NCBI GenBank assembly: GCA_905250125.1
Contig: CAJNOL010000597.1
Coordinates: 55,764 to 119,763 of the forward strand
From: Rotaria sordida
Taxonomy: Eukaryota > Rotifera > Eurotatoria > Philodinida > Philodinidae
Reading direction: 5' to 3'
Length of the DNA stretch: 64,000 bases
Under the pieces are notes generated by a model, which made no database searches, had not been told where the DNA came from, and was given only the letters and a program-made list of their open reading frames with translations. This document shows positions 1 through 12,445 of this stretch, piece after piece. The position numbers were made by a program, and so were the translations under genes. How positions within the stretch are numbered: position 1 is the stretch's first letter; every line of letters starts with the position of its first letter.

Positions 1-629
1 TCTCGTTATTTTTCAATTTATAGATAATAATCATGCAGATTCAATTTTGATTCGAGACAATTATATAAAATACAATCCTTGCTATATATATTTATCTGTT
101 TGATATAGTAGCAGTCTTACGAATGATCCATTGTGTTGATAATCATTTCGAAACATAAAAGCAGTAAAACATTTAAATAAAGTACAATTTAATTAAAGTA
201 ATTGAATCAACAATCTAGATTTTACATTTGATTTTTATTTATGTATACGAAATAATATTTTTCATATCTGAATAAAGATAAAATTTCTGGAATATGATAA
301 AGTTCTTCAAAGAAAATTCAATGATATTTTAATGGAAATAAAAATAGAATATTAATTAAGAGTTGATTGTTGAAAAATTAATAATAAATTAAGATGAACA
401 ACAATCTATTGTTTAAATGAACATGATGAAATATAATATTAAATGATAATCAAATTGGATAAATCAATTAATAGTTTATACTTGTTATCATAATGGATTT
501 CAATACATTCATTCAGATATCCAACAAGATAACAAAATATATTAGTCGAATTTATCTAAACCAATTGAATCGATTTCAAGTACTGTTAGTAAAAATAGAG
601 ATTATTTATATGTTAAAAACATATCAGAA
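1..629. other. AT-rich stretch without recognisable gene
   Basis: I see no open frame of useful length, no splice-bounded exon chain and no clear repeat boundary. The DNA is uniformly AT-rich, like the other intergenic stretches. Confidence 0.5.
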
Positions 630-1052
630 AGCTTGTTAGCGCAGCTCCTTCGAAGCTGAAATATGGAACTCACGTATATCTTTCAACCGTGTTATCCTAA
701 TACATCATCCGTAAACTGAAAAATTTCTCATCGATTGTAGTTGTTTTAACTAATAATCGAAAACAAGAGCAAGAATTTATTATTTATTTTTACATTTAAA
801 ATAGAATTTTTTTTTCTACGGGCACCCTATTTTTTGTTTGCATTATTGCTATTTGCTCATTATTTTTTACTTTTTTTATTCGTGTTTTTTTAATTTAATA
901 TTCTTATTATTATAATCATTGAATCGGCAAATAAGTCTATTTTACATATTCATGATGTCTATAGCAGATTTTATGCACTATTATATATATATGTTAATCA
1001 ACTCACAAACAATGATGTTGACTAATCTTCAAAATTATAACTTGAGCAATTT
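630..1052 (+). repeat. Interspersed repeat, copy A
   Basis: This block is colinear with 47203-47553 on the same strand. Shared landmarks in order are GCTTGTTAGCGCAGCTCC at the left end, a GGAACTCAC motif, CTATTTTTTGTTTGCAT, an ATTGAAT...GGCAAATAAG segment, CAACTCACAAA/AAACTCACAAA, and TATAACTTGA near the right end. Copy A carries about 90 extra bases relative to copy B, between roughly 720 and 815. The left end looks a little like a tRNA A-box (TAGCGCAGCTCC), but I found no matching B-box, so a tRNA-derived SINE is only a possibility. No coding potential is evident. Confidence 0.65.
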
Positions 1053-1247
1053 TTCAAACTCTAGAAAATCTGACACCTTTTATTCTCCATTGCTAAAGTC
1101 TGTAATGGAGGATTGTCTGTAATGGGGGCCTCGTTGCTATGATCTGTAATGGGAGCCTGCCTGTAAGGGGAGGGGGAGGTGAGGAGCCGCCAAACCTCGA
1201 ACTTAAAACTTAGTCACTATTTTCTTCGAAAATATACGTGAGTTCCA
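664..1247. mobile_element. Possible non-autonomous element with short inverted ends
   Basis: GGAACTCACGTATAT at about 665 is matched in inverse orientation by ATATACGTGAGTTCC at about 1230. The two ends bracket most of repeat copy A plus a G-rich segment (about 1100-1190) in which TCTGTAATGG recurs three times. This could be a small inverted-repeat transposon, or a chance or nested arrangement. The second genomic copy at 47.2 kb does not show the right-hand inverted end. Confidence 0.35.
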
Positions 1248-1839
1248 CAAAATTTATAATTAAGATGATAAATACCAATGAGCTGCCACTTACGATATTG
1301 ATAAAGTGATATCTTTATTATATAATACACAAAAAAAAAAAACTTCAAGAAGATTATCATCATTTTGATAAATACATGGAGAAAGTGTTAGATCAATCCA
1401 TTGTTGTTGTAGAATGTAAGTTATTATTCAAAAATCTAGAAATAGATAATGAGTTTTTATAAATTTAATTATATCAGATTATGCGTTGTACAAAAAACTC
1501 TATTTTCAAATAAATAAACGTCAATATTTTAGAATTTAAATAATAACTGTCCGTTCTTCGACATAAGGTTTTGACACTTTCGCGTCAATATATATATTTA
1601 TATGTTTGAATTTCAGCTGCATAATGTTTCAAATCGAAAATAAAGTAAAAGAAAAATAATCATTAAAGTTCTATTTGTTCTAGAATATATATGAGCATTT
1701 ATTAAGTTTTTATATTTCTATAAAAATTATCCTTTATAGATAATATATCTAATTCAAAAATGTTCAAATAAATGTTATTGGAACATCATTCAATTATCAC
1801 CGGAGGAAAAATTAAATTTCAAAAAAACAATTTCATACT

Positions 1840-2585
1840 CTATGTCTGATTTTCAAGCTCTTGTGCGACCTTTTTATGAAGAGTTTCGCAAGATATGTAA
1901 AAACCTTGATCGCGTTGCAGTGAAACATGAACATCTCGACATTGTGGGCACAATCCATCATAGCCTGTTAGTGCTATCTCACATTCCAAAGCATAGAGAT
2001 TGCTGCCTCGACAACTTATTTTTCTTTTAACTAAACATTTTCGGCGATCAAATTGAACATAATTATTAACAAGATTTAACTTATCAATAGTATTCTCAGA
2101 TAAAATTTGCGTCTGTTCATTTGTCATTAATTTATTCATTTGATTTTCTATAAATTCAATCTTGTTCTTCAATTGTTTGACTTGATCGAAAGATGCTTCA
2201 CCTTCATTAATAAGTTCTTCTATATTTGCTATAGTTTATGAAACTTCTTATTCCTGCTGTCTTATTTTTCGATTATATTCTCGATTAATTTCTTCATATT
2301 TCTTATCGCGCCACATTTTTAACATAGATAATGGATCATTTTGTATTTCTTTAATCTGTAGTCTCATCTTAAAACTAAAATTCAAAAAAAAATCTAGTTC
2401 TATAATCATAAAAATAACACTCACGTACGTTGATTGAGACGATCAGTGAGTGGTAATAATTCATTATTGATTTATGTTTGATGTGCATTAAAATGTCTGG
2501 AACATACATTATTTTTACAATGATGACACAAACATGTTGGAGCTCTTTTACAACTATTGATAGAACATATTTCTCTTTATGTCAT
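1840..2585 (-). pseudogene. Decayed zinc-finger/coiled-coil protein gene
   Basis: Read on the minus strand, about 2577-2420 gives a cysteine/histidine cluster of B-box type: CSINSCKRAPTC, then CHHCKNNVCSRHF and NAHQ. A stop (TAA) follows, then LLPLTDRLNQR. After a short GT-AG intron (about 2370-2420) the frame continues through a charged helical segment beginning MRLQIKEIQNDPL. It crosses two more in-frame TAA codons near 2235-2250 and then stays open for 110 codons to a TAG at 1840. That last part has a second cysteine group (CLVKRKISC, CPQC). The order of Cys-rich N-terminus, coiled coil and C-terminal region resembles a zinc-finger/coiled-coil family I associate with bdelloid genomes. Three in-frame stops argue for a pseudogene. 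The C-terminal half alone could still be expressed. Family identity is from memory and moderate. Confidence 0.5.
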
Positions 2586-2599
2586 CGAATAATCTGAAA

Positions 2600-5223
2600 A
2601 ATGAATTTAAGAAAATTATATAAAAAATGGGATTTTTGATTCAAAACTTTGACATAATAGTTTTCCAAGTGATAAATCAAAGGTTGAATATTATAATACA
2701 GTAATTTTCTTATTTTTCAAAGTATATAATAATATGAACGTTGTCAACATTCCTTTATTTTCATAATTTTATATTCTTCTTAAATTAGCGAAGAAAAAAA
2801 TAATTTCATTTTAGTGTCGATAAAGAAACTTACGAGTTTATTCCAATACAAGCTTATTAAATGTGAGATATAGTAAAATCAAACTATGAAAGTTACTTAA
2901 CAATAGAACAAGCAAAGATAAAATATTTTTAAAAATACCAATCGGTAATCACTGCAATTTTATCATCGAAAACTTAGACTTACCTATCAAAAATTGAAGA
3001 ATTTGTCAAGTCTGATTTTAACAGTGATATAAAGAATGAAATATTTTGAAAATAAAACTTGCCAGCAGTGATCATTACTGTATTTATTATAAAAACCAAA
3101 AAAAAAACATATATAATTTAATGATAACGCACAAAAAAGTATAATACTGTTCAATGAAAATTTCATTTAGTATTAAGACATGTATTAAATACACTAAATC
3201 TTGTTATTATCAAATTTTCGATGTGAGATATTCTAAATTAAAACAGAAAATTAATGAATTATACAAATGTACGATCAGCTGTTGTGTTTTCATTCTGTCT
3301 ATTTTATTTCTTCTTTTCTTGTCCAATAATAAAACTCCTTACTTTCATATCAGCATTTAGAATCTTACAAAAATTAATCAAAAAAGATATTTTTAAGAAT
3401 AATTAATAAAAAATTGTTCTTACTTGCCATTTTATATAATTAACAATCCTCCTGATGTCGCTATTAGTTGAAACCACTACGTTTAGATTCTCACACATGT
3501 TCATAGAAAAAACAAATATTCTACCTAAACGAAACTTTACCATATTTACTTAATGTTGCCTTAAAGAACTCGATATGTTCTATGACATGCATACCTGGCG
3601 ATGAAAAAAAAAGTTTTTCATATAGGCTGGTTCAGAATACTAAGTTTTCATCTTATCACGAAGTGAATTTTTAGTGAAAGTAGACTCTAAATGCGTATAT
3701 ATCATCAAGGAAATCTAATATATGTAAAGCTCGATTTTTCAACATCTTAGTAGGTAGCATTTCGTAGTTGAAGACTTCTTAATTGTCTACATTAAATATA
3801 GGTTTTATTAAGTGATCGAGTTCTATAAGTTCTGAACCCTTAGAGCTCTGAGAAGTCCAGCGTCATTCATTGTACTCGGAACGGTTCGGTTATGAGTATA
3901 GGTTCTCTCTACATCTGGAGCTATCGCGATGTTTCAGTTTTTACTGAAAAGATTTTTTCATACGTTCGTCATCTCTCGTGATATTTCTATGTTCCACAAT
4001 TGCTCCAGGTAAGTCAGTCTTGCAACTGCTTAATATACGTGAGTAAGTGAAGCATGATAATGTCGGTTTCGGTCGAAATGCTAGGATTGATTTGTCGACT
4101 CATTTTCCATTAATTCTTGAATGCTTAGGATTGCTTCAGTTGTTGGACTTGTTTGAGTTCTATAAGTTTAGCACTGATGAAATTTGGAAACATATCAAAC
4201 AATATCTTGATATGACTATGATCGGGCATGTCGATAAAAATAAAGCGCTCAATTTTCTACAAATTCATGTTAACGATAGTAAAGTGAACGAGTGTTGAGA
4301 AAGATTATGAGTTGAAGAAATAAGACAGTATGGTTTGGTGCAATATTTGAAAAAAGAAATACCATTGTTGAAAATATGTAAATTCACATTTGCATGTTCT
4401 TTAGCTCACAATTTTTCATAATAATGTTTAATATGAAGTTCTTTTATGCAATTTTCTTTTTTTGACAAATGAACATGAAATCTTTCAATATAAAGATTGA
4501 AACAATACCGAGATCTTCAGTTTTTCTTGAACATCCATTATCATCTGATATATTTTGATATTTTACAATTAAATAAATTCTATCACAGAAAAAAGAAAGT
4601 TATGAAAGCACCTAATAAATTCAAAAATCCAGAAAAAAAGTTTTATATTTCTTTAATGTAGCAAGCTAACCACCTACCTATTGATAGGGATGTATTCTTC
4701 TCTTAGACAGTCGTTCATTCCATCTCTTATTGTTCGCAAGTGGAATAATCATTAATCAACAATTGTTACAAATGGTATTTCATGACTTCAAGTAACTTAA
4801 ATATGTCGCGAAATTTCTTTTATTCTATCTTTCATAATTATTATTTATAAGTATAACAATATACTTTTTAAAAAAAAGCATATTTTAATATTTATCAGAC
4901 TTTGAAACTTGTAAATATTTTAATAAAAGACTAAGTAGAAATTATTTAAATACTACTATTATTATATTAGAAATTATTTATACACATGTTTTATTCATAT
5001 TCACGAAATATTCGTCCCAATTTTATATCATATAATTTATATTAAACAACACAAAAACAATAACAACAACAACAACAACAAAAAAAGACTAAACAGTCGA
5101 TTAGAAAGAATAATATATTAAAACAGGATAAAAATAATACCGACCTTTTTTTTCTTAATGAAATATAATAATAATAAACATGTAAACAAAAAAAAAAGTC
5201 TTGAGATTGCACTGTAATATTCA
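2600..5223. other. Intergenic stretch with one short unexplained open frame
   Basis: It is mostly AT-rich and gene-free. A slightly GC-richer island at about 3640-4330 contains a plus-strand frame at 4047-4298 (GTG or internal start, 83 codons) with a leucine-rich helical centre (ECLGLLQLLDLFEFYKF). Downstream the frame breaks with stops, and restarts give only fragments. This looks like decayed coding or transposon sequence, but I cannot name a family. Confidence 0.3.
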
Positions 5224-7108
5224 TTATTGACCAATATTTAATAGATCAACATCTTCTACTGTTTTTTGTTGATTAGAAACACTCTCTTGTTGATCATCAT
5301 TGAATAGATCATTACCATTTTCTTCATCATTTTCATTATCCATATCATCAGCATCATTACTTCCTAATCCACGAAGTGTTGGTAATGTAAGATCAACTTC
5401 AATAGGAAATATATCAGCTTCTTTCATTACATCATTACAATCTTTATGATATTTATCCAAAGCAGTAATAAAACGATGTAATTGAAAAACTATATCTTGT
5501 ACTATTAGAAACAAGAAATATAGGAAAAAAACAAAATCTTTAACAGAGGACAAACCATGTTTTTGATCAAGTAATTCTAATTTAACAAGTACATCTGCAC
5601 GCATTTTAGCAAAACGTTCACGAGCTAATTGACGACATCGAAGAATTAATCTAGACAAAGAAATAAAGTCTTTATATTTAATAAGAAAACAATAAATTAA
5701 ATAAGTACCGATATTCATAATTGCCTGTTTCAACACGATAAAGTGGTTCTTGAAGTGCTGCATAACTACATTCTTCATCATCCATTTCTTTTACTTTCAA
5801 ACAATAAGACTAAATACATAATAAAATTCTTCAATATTTTTCTTTTCTCACGAGGAAACTACTCGAACTTTTTCTCAAATTATAACATTGTATTATTAGT
5901 GGAGGTAATTAACAAAAAAACAACAACAGAGGATAGAATGTCAGTAAGAATTTTTTTTTTCGATCGATCTATATAAAATCCTACCAAATATTCAAATTTA
6001 GCATCAGCATATTTTTCAATAGTTAATTTTGTATCAGGAATAGCTTTTGTTAAATATGTATTTAAATCGGCAATCATCTAAAATAGAATACATGATAAAA
6101 AAAAATATAGTTTGTTTGTTTGTTTTTTTAAATACATACTGGTTTAACAGTTCGAAGTAATGTAATAGCATGTCGATCAATTTGTCGATGAGCTTCACCA
6201 AATTTTGTAAAAGCTTCTGATGCTTTAAATTGAGGTTCACGTGCACCAATATTAGCAAATGCATCACCAAAATTACGATGTGTATGAGCTAATTCAAATA
6301 TAGCTTTAAGTACAGAACGTGTATGTTCAATTAGACCACGATATAATTCTGATGTACGTTCAAGTTCATCTAATTTTTTAATAAGACCATCTAAACAAAA
6401 AAACAAACAAATAAAATGAATTAGATTTAATTTTTAGATTTGTATTACCATTGCATAGAATAGCACGACTAAGACCAAGTGCATCAGCTGTTGTTGAACT
6501 CATTGTTTCAACAATACGATGTTTCATTTTTTTAAGAACTAAATAGACGAAAAAAAAATTTTGATCAATATTTTAAATTATAAATTATTTTTAATCAAAC
6601 CAATATCTAATGTTTTGCCTTCTTTTGATTGTGCATGTAATTTATTATAATGTACTGTTACTTCCGACTATGAAAATCGAATAAAATTTAATTGAAAATC
6701 AAACTAAAATATTTATTACTTTAGATGCTTGTATTAGTTTAGCTACTTCAACTTTTGTTCGTCCTTTTACTGATTTTCCATTAACTGAAACAATTTCATC
6801 ACCTATTCTAACAAATAATTAAGAATTTTTTAATAGACAAATTGACTTTTATTTTTACCTGCAGCTAAAGAACCATCTTTTGATGCAGCTGTATTATCAA
6901 ATATTTGAACTATATATAAACAAGGACAAAGTGGAGATCCACCACCAATACTAATTCCAACTAAATTTTGAGGGTCTTTTTTCAGAGTACATGTTCCTGA
7001 TGTTAATGTCATACCACTAGAATAAATTATGAGTTAAATAAATGAAAAATATGGATTTTTATTACAAACATACAGGGTATCTTCTTCTAAATCGCCGTAG
7101 TCTATCAT
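5224..7108 (-). CDS. PICK1: PICK1, PDZ and BAR domain scaffold
   Basis: The protein links membrane receptors and transporters (through the PDZ groove) to curved membranes (through the BAR domain) during endocytic trafficking and kinase C signalling. Ten exons: 7108-7074, 7016-6859, 6802-6720, 6667-6601, 6538-6449, 6390-6140, 6077-5985, 5809-5709, 5650-5556 and 5501-5224. They join in frame to 416 residues, against 415 in human. The PDZ domain spans about residues 20-105, with carboxylate loop LVGISIGGG and the family's CPC motif (Cys42, Cys44). The BAR domain spans about 145-355 and includes ADALGLSRAILCND, KAIPDTKLTIEKYADAKFEYL, EMDDEECSY and NYEYRLILRCRQ. An acidic Asp/Glu/Asn-rich tail follows, as in the family. 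The ATG at 7108 opens an acidic leader (DYGDLEED) like the human N-terminus. I see no lesions. Confidence 0.96.
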
Positions 7109-8451
7109 GTCGTATTTAAATTTCTAAACTTTTAACTATTCTACAAGCTGATAAAACTAAATTACATCAAGAAAAAAATAACGAATAGTAATCCATATAA
7201 AATACACAGCCCACTATTTGCTTTCGTGTATTACGTCCAAGAATGATGAAAGATGTCGCTGATTAACGTCAATAGTTCTGCTTTTGTGATGAGAATAAAT
7301 AGAAAATACATTGCAATTTAATCTTCAGCAGATTTTTTGAAAGAAAAATTCATTCGATTATATATAATGAGTTGAATTTTTGACCGATTTCGATTTAGGT
7401 TATTTAAAATAAAGAGAAAAAGTACTATCGTCCATTTAGAATTAGCACATGCTTGATTGTTTTTTGAAAGAACTTGTTGTCTTAAACGAGATAAAAATCT
7501 CGGAGTTCAAAGTTATTTGATAATCAGTTCAATCAATTTACATTATGACTATCGTTGAAATCAAATAATCTTTCTTAATCTTAAGATTTAAATTATATTT
7601 TAATAGAAGTCTCATGCACATATTGATTGTATTACAAGTTTATTCTATGTGTTCTATTGTTTTGATTTCATCTTTTACCACTTGACACTCATCCAGTAGA
7701 GTTGGTGTTAAGTCAACCACGAGAACAGTTTAAACAAATACTAATTATGACACTGCTATAGTTTTAAATTAGAACGAAGTCATTCCATTATGAAGATGCA
7801 GAATGAGTCAACGTGATCTTTTTGTCTTGAATGACATAAAATTGAATTTATTTTTAATTTTAATCTTTTTTTTTACAGTTATGCTGTTATTTTATCTATA
7901 TAAAGCTAGAAACCTACTTACCATGAATTATTTTTTAAAAAACTATTCATGTTGGTGAGATGACTATTCTTCATGTTATTTTTATAATATGGAATCACTA
8001 GTTCTGATTTCGATTTGAAATCATCTATTCCTATTGTTAAGGTCTCACTGTGAAAGAAGATTATAATAGAAGTTACAGATTTCTAACTTTTGTCAATAAA
8101 AAGTTATTTAAAAATCTATAATCAAGTGTTTAAAAAAACAAAGTTTCTCACTTTTTCGAGAAAATATTGTTTTCAACTAATAAATTTTAACCGAAGGATT
8201 ATGAAAAGAAGTTTAATTTTTTTTACGAATTTATAGTTTATTGAAGACTCTGCACAATATTTGGGAACCGTCATGATTCGATGCTTTATTATTTCAAATA
8301 GATAATACCTGTGAATGGGACACAAATGGTCCAACAAAAAGGGTAAAGGGTTAACATAGGTCTACAGAAAAATATTGTTTTTTTTTTTGTTTTTATTATA
8401 ATACAAATAATATTGAGAATTTCTTCGAGTCTATTAAATCGAGTTTTTGAC
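7109..8451. other. Intergenic region between PICK1 and the CBM-like gene
   Basis: It should contain the PICK1 promoter and the 3' flank of the gene at 8452. I see no further exons, RNA gene or repeat. Homopolymer runs only. Confidence 0.5.
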
Positions 8452-9954
8452 TCAATAAACAACAATTCGATCGAAAATCGGTGTATAGTCATTTGGATTA
8501 TAAATACGAATTGAATTGAATCCTTGACATAGATTAAGTGTGATAGGTAATGAAGCAATATTTTGATTTGATAACATCATTGGAAATATAACATGAATTG
8601 AAGGATATAAATTATTGACGATTATTTCAGCTGATCGTATACGATCAGTTATATAATAAATAATAACTATTGTTGAACCACCATGTTGACTAATAATTTG
8701 TTGAAAGATAAGTTCATTATTAAAACCAATATTACCAACATTTTGTTCACCTGAACAAATTGAACATGATTGAATTGTTGTCGAAATAAATGTATTCAAT
8801 GATGATTCAGCTTCATAACTGATAGCCATAATTATTGATGATACTGATGTCGATGAAGGATTGTTAACAATACAAGGCATAACTATTGTTGATCCAGTAC
8901 TTGACCATGAAGAATCTATGATGAAATCAAAGTAGATGTAGAATAGATATTCTATTAATTTTTATTTTGTTACTTGAAAGAGATTTACTAATCAAAGTAT
9001 TCATTTTGTTTATAAATAATATTCGAACTATTAAGAAAATAATAAATTAATATAATATCGAAGTTTTTTTATCACTTACAAGTATCAATTGGTAATTCTA
9101 AATCATAGAATGTTTTTGACAAAATTGATTCTTTCATATTCGTTTGACATCGTTTAGCACATTCCAGTGCATAACGAAGCATCAATGAAATTTTTAATTG
9201 TGGTGGTGTGGAATTACTTTTTCTATTACTATCTGGTCGAGTTATAATGATAACTGTATTATTATTACTGTCAAGAGGAGTAGATGAATTTGCCTATTTA
9301 AGAAAAAAAACTTGGAAACATATGAAATACTTTTCAATATTATTTTTTACTGATAAACTGCTTGGTAATGAATTTTCAGCGGTAATATAAGCTTCCGTTA
9401 TAGCGACACTCGTTTTTTTTGTTACTTTCTTATTATTAAGTTCAGTTTGAAGCTAAAAAAACGAAAAAAAAAAAAGAAAATATTTATATGTTTATTTATT
9501 AAATAGAAGTATGAAGACCAGATTTTGAAGAATCGATATCTTATCTGATTCTAAATTATCTGTTACATATGTCCAATTCATTGGTAATATAGATAATCGT
9601 TCTGGTAGATTATAAACCAGAGTGAGAACATCACTTTGAACTTTATAAAATAATTAAAAAAATAAAAAGTTAAAAAATGATTTCTTTTTAATAAAATATA
9701 CCTTGATATTTTGTTTGATTTCCTGTAGCTGATGTAAATATTGGTAGAAATGTCAAAACAAACAATGCTGTAAAAATTATTAGAATCAACATTGTACAAC
9801 AAATGGTTAAGAAAATGATTGGATTTATTCGACGTAATCTATGAAAAAGAATTATTCTATTTATAACATATTGAAATAAAACTAGTTACATTCCACTCTT
9901 GATTGGTGTTCCTCCAGCAGTATTTTCAGAAGCTAAAGTAGGCTTTAATGGCAT
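8452..9954 (-). CDS. Type II membrane protein with C-terminal CBM-like domain
   Basis: Six exons (9954-9890, 9838-9702, 9640-9519, 9452-9351, 9293-9080, 8915-8452) join in frame to 367 residues. The N-terminus is cytosolic-looking, with basic residues (LRR) just before one strong hydrophobic helix at about 28-52 (FLTICCTMLILIIF...). Next comes a long Asn/Ser/Thr-rich stalk with several N-glycosylation sequons (GNQT, MNWT, ANSS, NNNT, KSNST). The C-terminal 120 residues have the look of a CBM35/CBM6 galactose-binding fold: YEAESS start, CSICSGEQNVGNIGF, and a terminal GFNSIRIYNPN...PIFDRIVVY. In that family YEAE, the NVG glycine and the closing D-R-I-V strand are typical and bind sugars, often with calcium. 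The prediction is a surface-anchored carbohydrate-binding protein with no catalytic domain. Fold assignment is from remembered motifs. The first exon could have an upstream non-coding partner. Confidence 0.7.
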
Positions 9955-11329
9955 TGTTAGTACTGACGAAAATCTTTTGTTTTTCAAAAGTTTGATATAA
10001 ATTCTCAAGATGAGAAACCAAAGATTTGTAACGAATAAATAATATAATGGATTTTTAAATAGTATGTACACGATAAAAATCAAACATAAAATGTCATACT
10101 AAACTAGTGAATACGTTATCTGTTATTTTGATGAGATGTCTCCAATTTCTTTTCTAAGTTTTTGATAACACGCAACATATTCATCATAAAAGAAATTTAA
10201 GCTCGTCACCTACATTCATGCAGAATTATTGATTTCAAATCGATCTCTTGTTTTTCTTTTTATTATTACAAGTAGAACTCTTTTTTTGTTTTTCATTTCC
10301 AATATATCGTTTCTAATTACATTGCACATGTAATAAAATATAATTTGATAAAAAAACCAACGCAATCATACAAACTATATCTATTTCATTGTTTTTTCTT
10401 AACTGTCGCGTAAAATGAAGGTATAGAAAAGCAAGCAATGAATTATTGAAGAATAAATGTTCTATATTGTTCAATGTTTATATATCATATTCTATTAAAC
10501 AAAACAACAAAGACTTCTCGTGATTCGGCTCTTATAAAATTCATCATATATTATTATTTCGCAGTTTCATTCTTTTTTTCCAAACTTATATATTTTTAAT
10601 TCATTCTCAATTTATCTTTAATCTATTATCAAATAGAAGAAATTTTCGTAATAGTGTTACTTTGATATCATAAGGTTTTTTTATCAAAAACTTACACATT
10701 CATCGATATTCTTGTTTTGCTTGATGGTCAGCCAAGGCTCTTTCCAAGACATTTTCGTTGACAATCATATAATGTAATTAGTATTTTTCTTAATCATTAT
10801 TGAACTGTTCCATCGATGAAAAAGACACCAAGAGTTAGCCTTCGTGATTTATCTATGTTTTCTGTTGACCAAGTGTCTATTTTTGCTTGTTGAAGATTAG
10901 TAAATTACTATATAATTGATTTATCGTAAAACTTCAAAAAACAAGATATTTGACTGGAAACTATATGAATTAAAAATGATCTTTATAGTACTTTGTTTGA
11001 ATTTGACGATCCTAAATTTAAAAAATTGTTCCAACATTTTGCTCGTTTTCGATAGACATTAATTGTATATTGAATTCCTGTTGTTCTTCTTTTTTCTTGA
11101 ATAAAGGACGGAGGACATTTTGTCTTGAGATCGGTCTCTATAGAAAACACTATGAGTTTCAGCTTGATTGGTCAAGCTTTACCCTTACTTTGGTACTCAG
11201 CCATATAGACCCTATTGAATCTTCTATGAGTCAAAGAGTCATTCATTTTAGACGGCGTATATACATGCTTCGACAGATGATTTACATACCATTCGATAGA
11301 GAATTTAATTCTGAACAAAAATTGTATAG
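9955..11329. other. Intergenic region 5' of the CBM-like gene
   Basis: It is AT-rich. An open frame at 11070-11345 runs into the edge of the foldback element and has no recognisable domain, and its composition changes at the element border. I treat it as chance or decayed sequence. It presumably includes the promoter of the minus-strand gene ending at 9954. Confidence 0.4.
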
Positions 11330-12419
11330 GAACCATTCCACGTAAGCCACGATCTACAGTATAGAAATACTGCTCAAACGAGGTCTTTAGATTTTGCTCA
11401 ATTTAGGATAGTTTTATTGAGGGAAGAGTTTTATGAACGTTGACGCAAGCCGTTTTGAAAAATATTTCAGCTGAAATTTTTTGTGGACATTTATCTTTAT
11501 GAGTTATAGCCATCATATAAATTTCAAGTCGAAATATTGCGTTCTTTATTTTCTATGACTCATTCAATATGAGCAAAAATTCATATTTTGGGCACCTTTG
11601 GTACTTCATAACTCTTGATAGGAATAAGATATAGGTCTGAAATTTTCACTCGAGCTAGAGTATATAGTGATGTGTATTTTCCGAGAATTTCAGCTTTACA
11701 TTCCTTTTCTTTCGATCAGTAGAACCCTCTCAAGAATGGATTTTTCATGAAAAATCGTGATTTTCAGACGAGGTTTTCTGTCATGAAACCAGATTGTATG
11801 AGGGCTGAGCTTAAGAAGGTGGAGGAGTCATCTGAGGTGTACAACTTCATGGCAAAATCAGCCTGGGACGTCCAGAAACGGCTTACAACAAAGGTCATCT
11901 TTAGGGGCTCGAAATCAATATTTGGGCCCATCTATGTATACAAATCTCATGAATGGATGATGGCGGATAGCTGAAATTCTGGCTATGAGTAGATCACATT
12001 GAATACATATTCTAGTAAAAAATTCAGTTCGCTGAACAATTCCTATCACTCAGAGTGTCTTCCACAAAACCATGATTTTCATCAAAATCACGATTTTGGT
12101 GGGGCTGGATTTTTCTAGAAGTGTGTCTTAGAGTCAGGCTCGTGTCGTTGTAAGGTACGCACACAGTACTACAAAGTTATGCAAGAATTGACTTGGGACC
12201 TTGTAGGATGGTCTACAGAGCCTTATTGAAAGATACACAAAAATGGCCCCTTTGCATAGAGAATATACCCGAGTTCGTTCCAAAATTAATAGAAAAGAGT
12301 CATCATCTGAAATAAATTCTATACACTCTTAATCAGCACACGATTCTCTCTTAACTTCCATAAAAGTCTTTTGAAAATGAAAAAAAGATTTTTATGAAAA
12401 AGACCCGATAGAGGGATAT
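11330..12419 (+). repeat. Left arm of the foldback element
   Basis: Inverse partner of 12446-13646. It lacks about 107 bases near 11465 that the right arm keeps. It contains an open frame at 11747-11974 (75 codons; start MKNRDFQTRFS, end HEWMMADS). Confidence 0.85.
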
Positions 12420-12445
12420 GTAGATTTCGAAAAGCCTTTTCTCCA

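Noticed and set aside
630..660. tRNA gene suggested by TAGCGCAGCTCC A-box-like motif
   Set aside because: No cloverleaf, no B-box GGTTCGANTCC and no anticodon arm could be drawn in either repeat copy.
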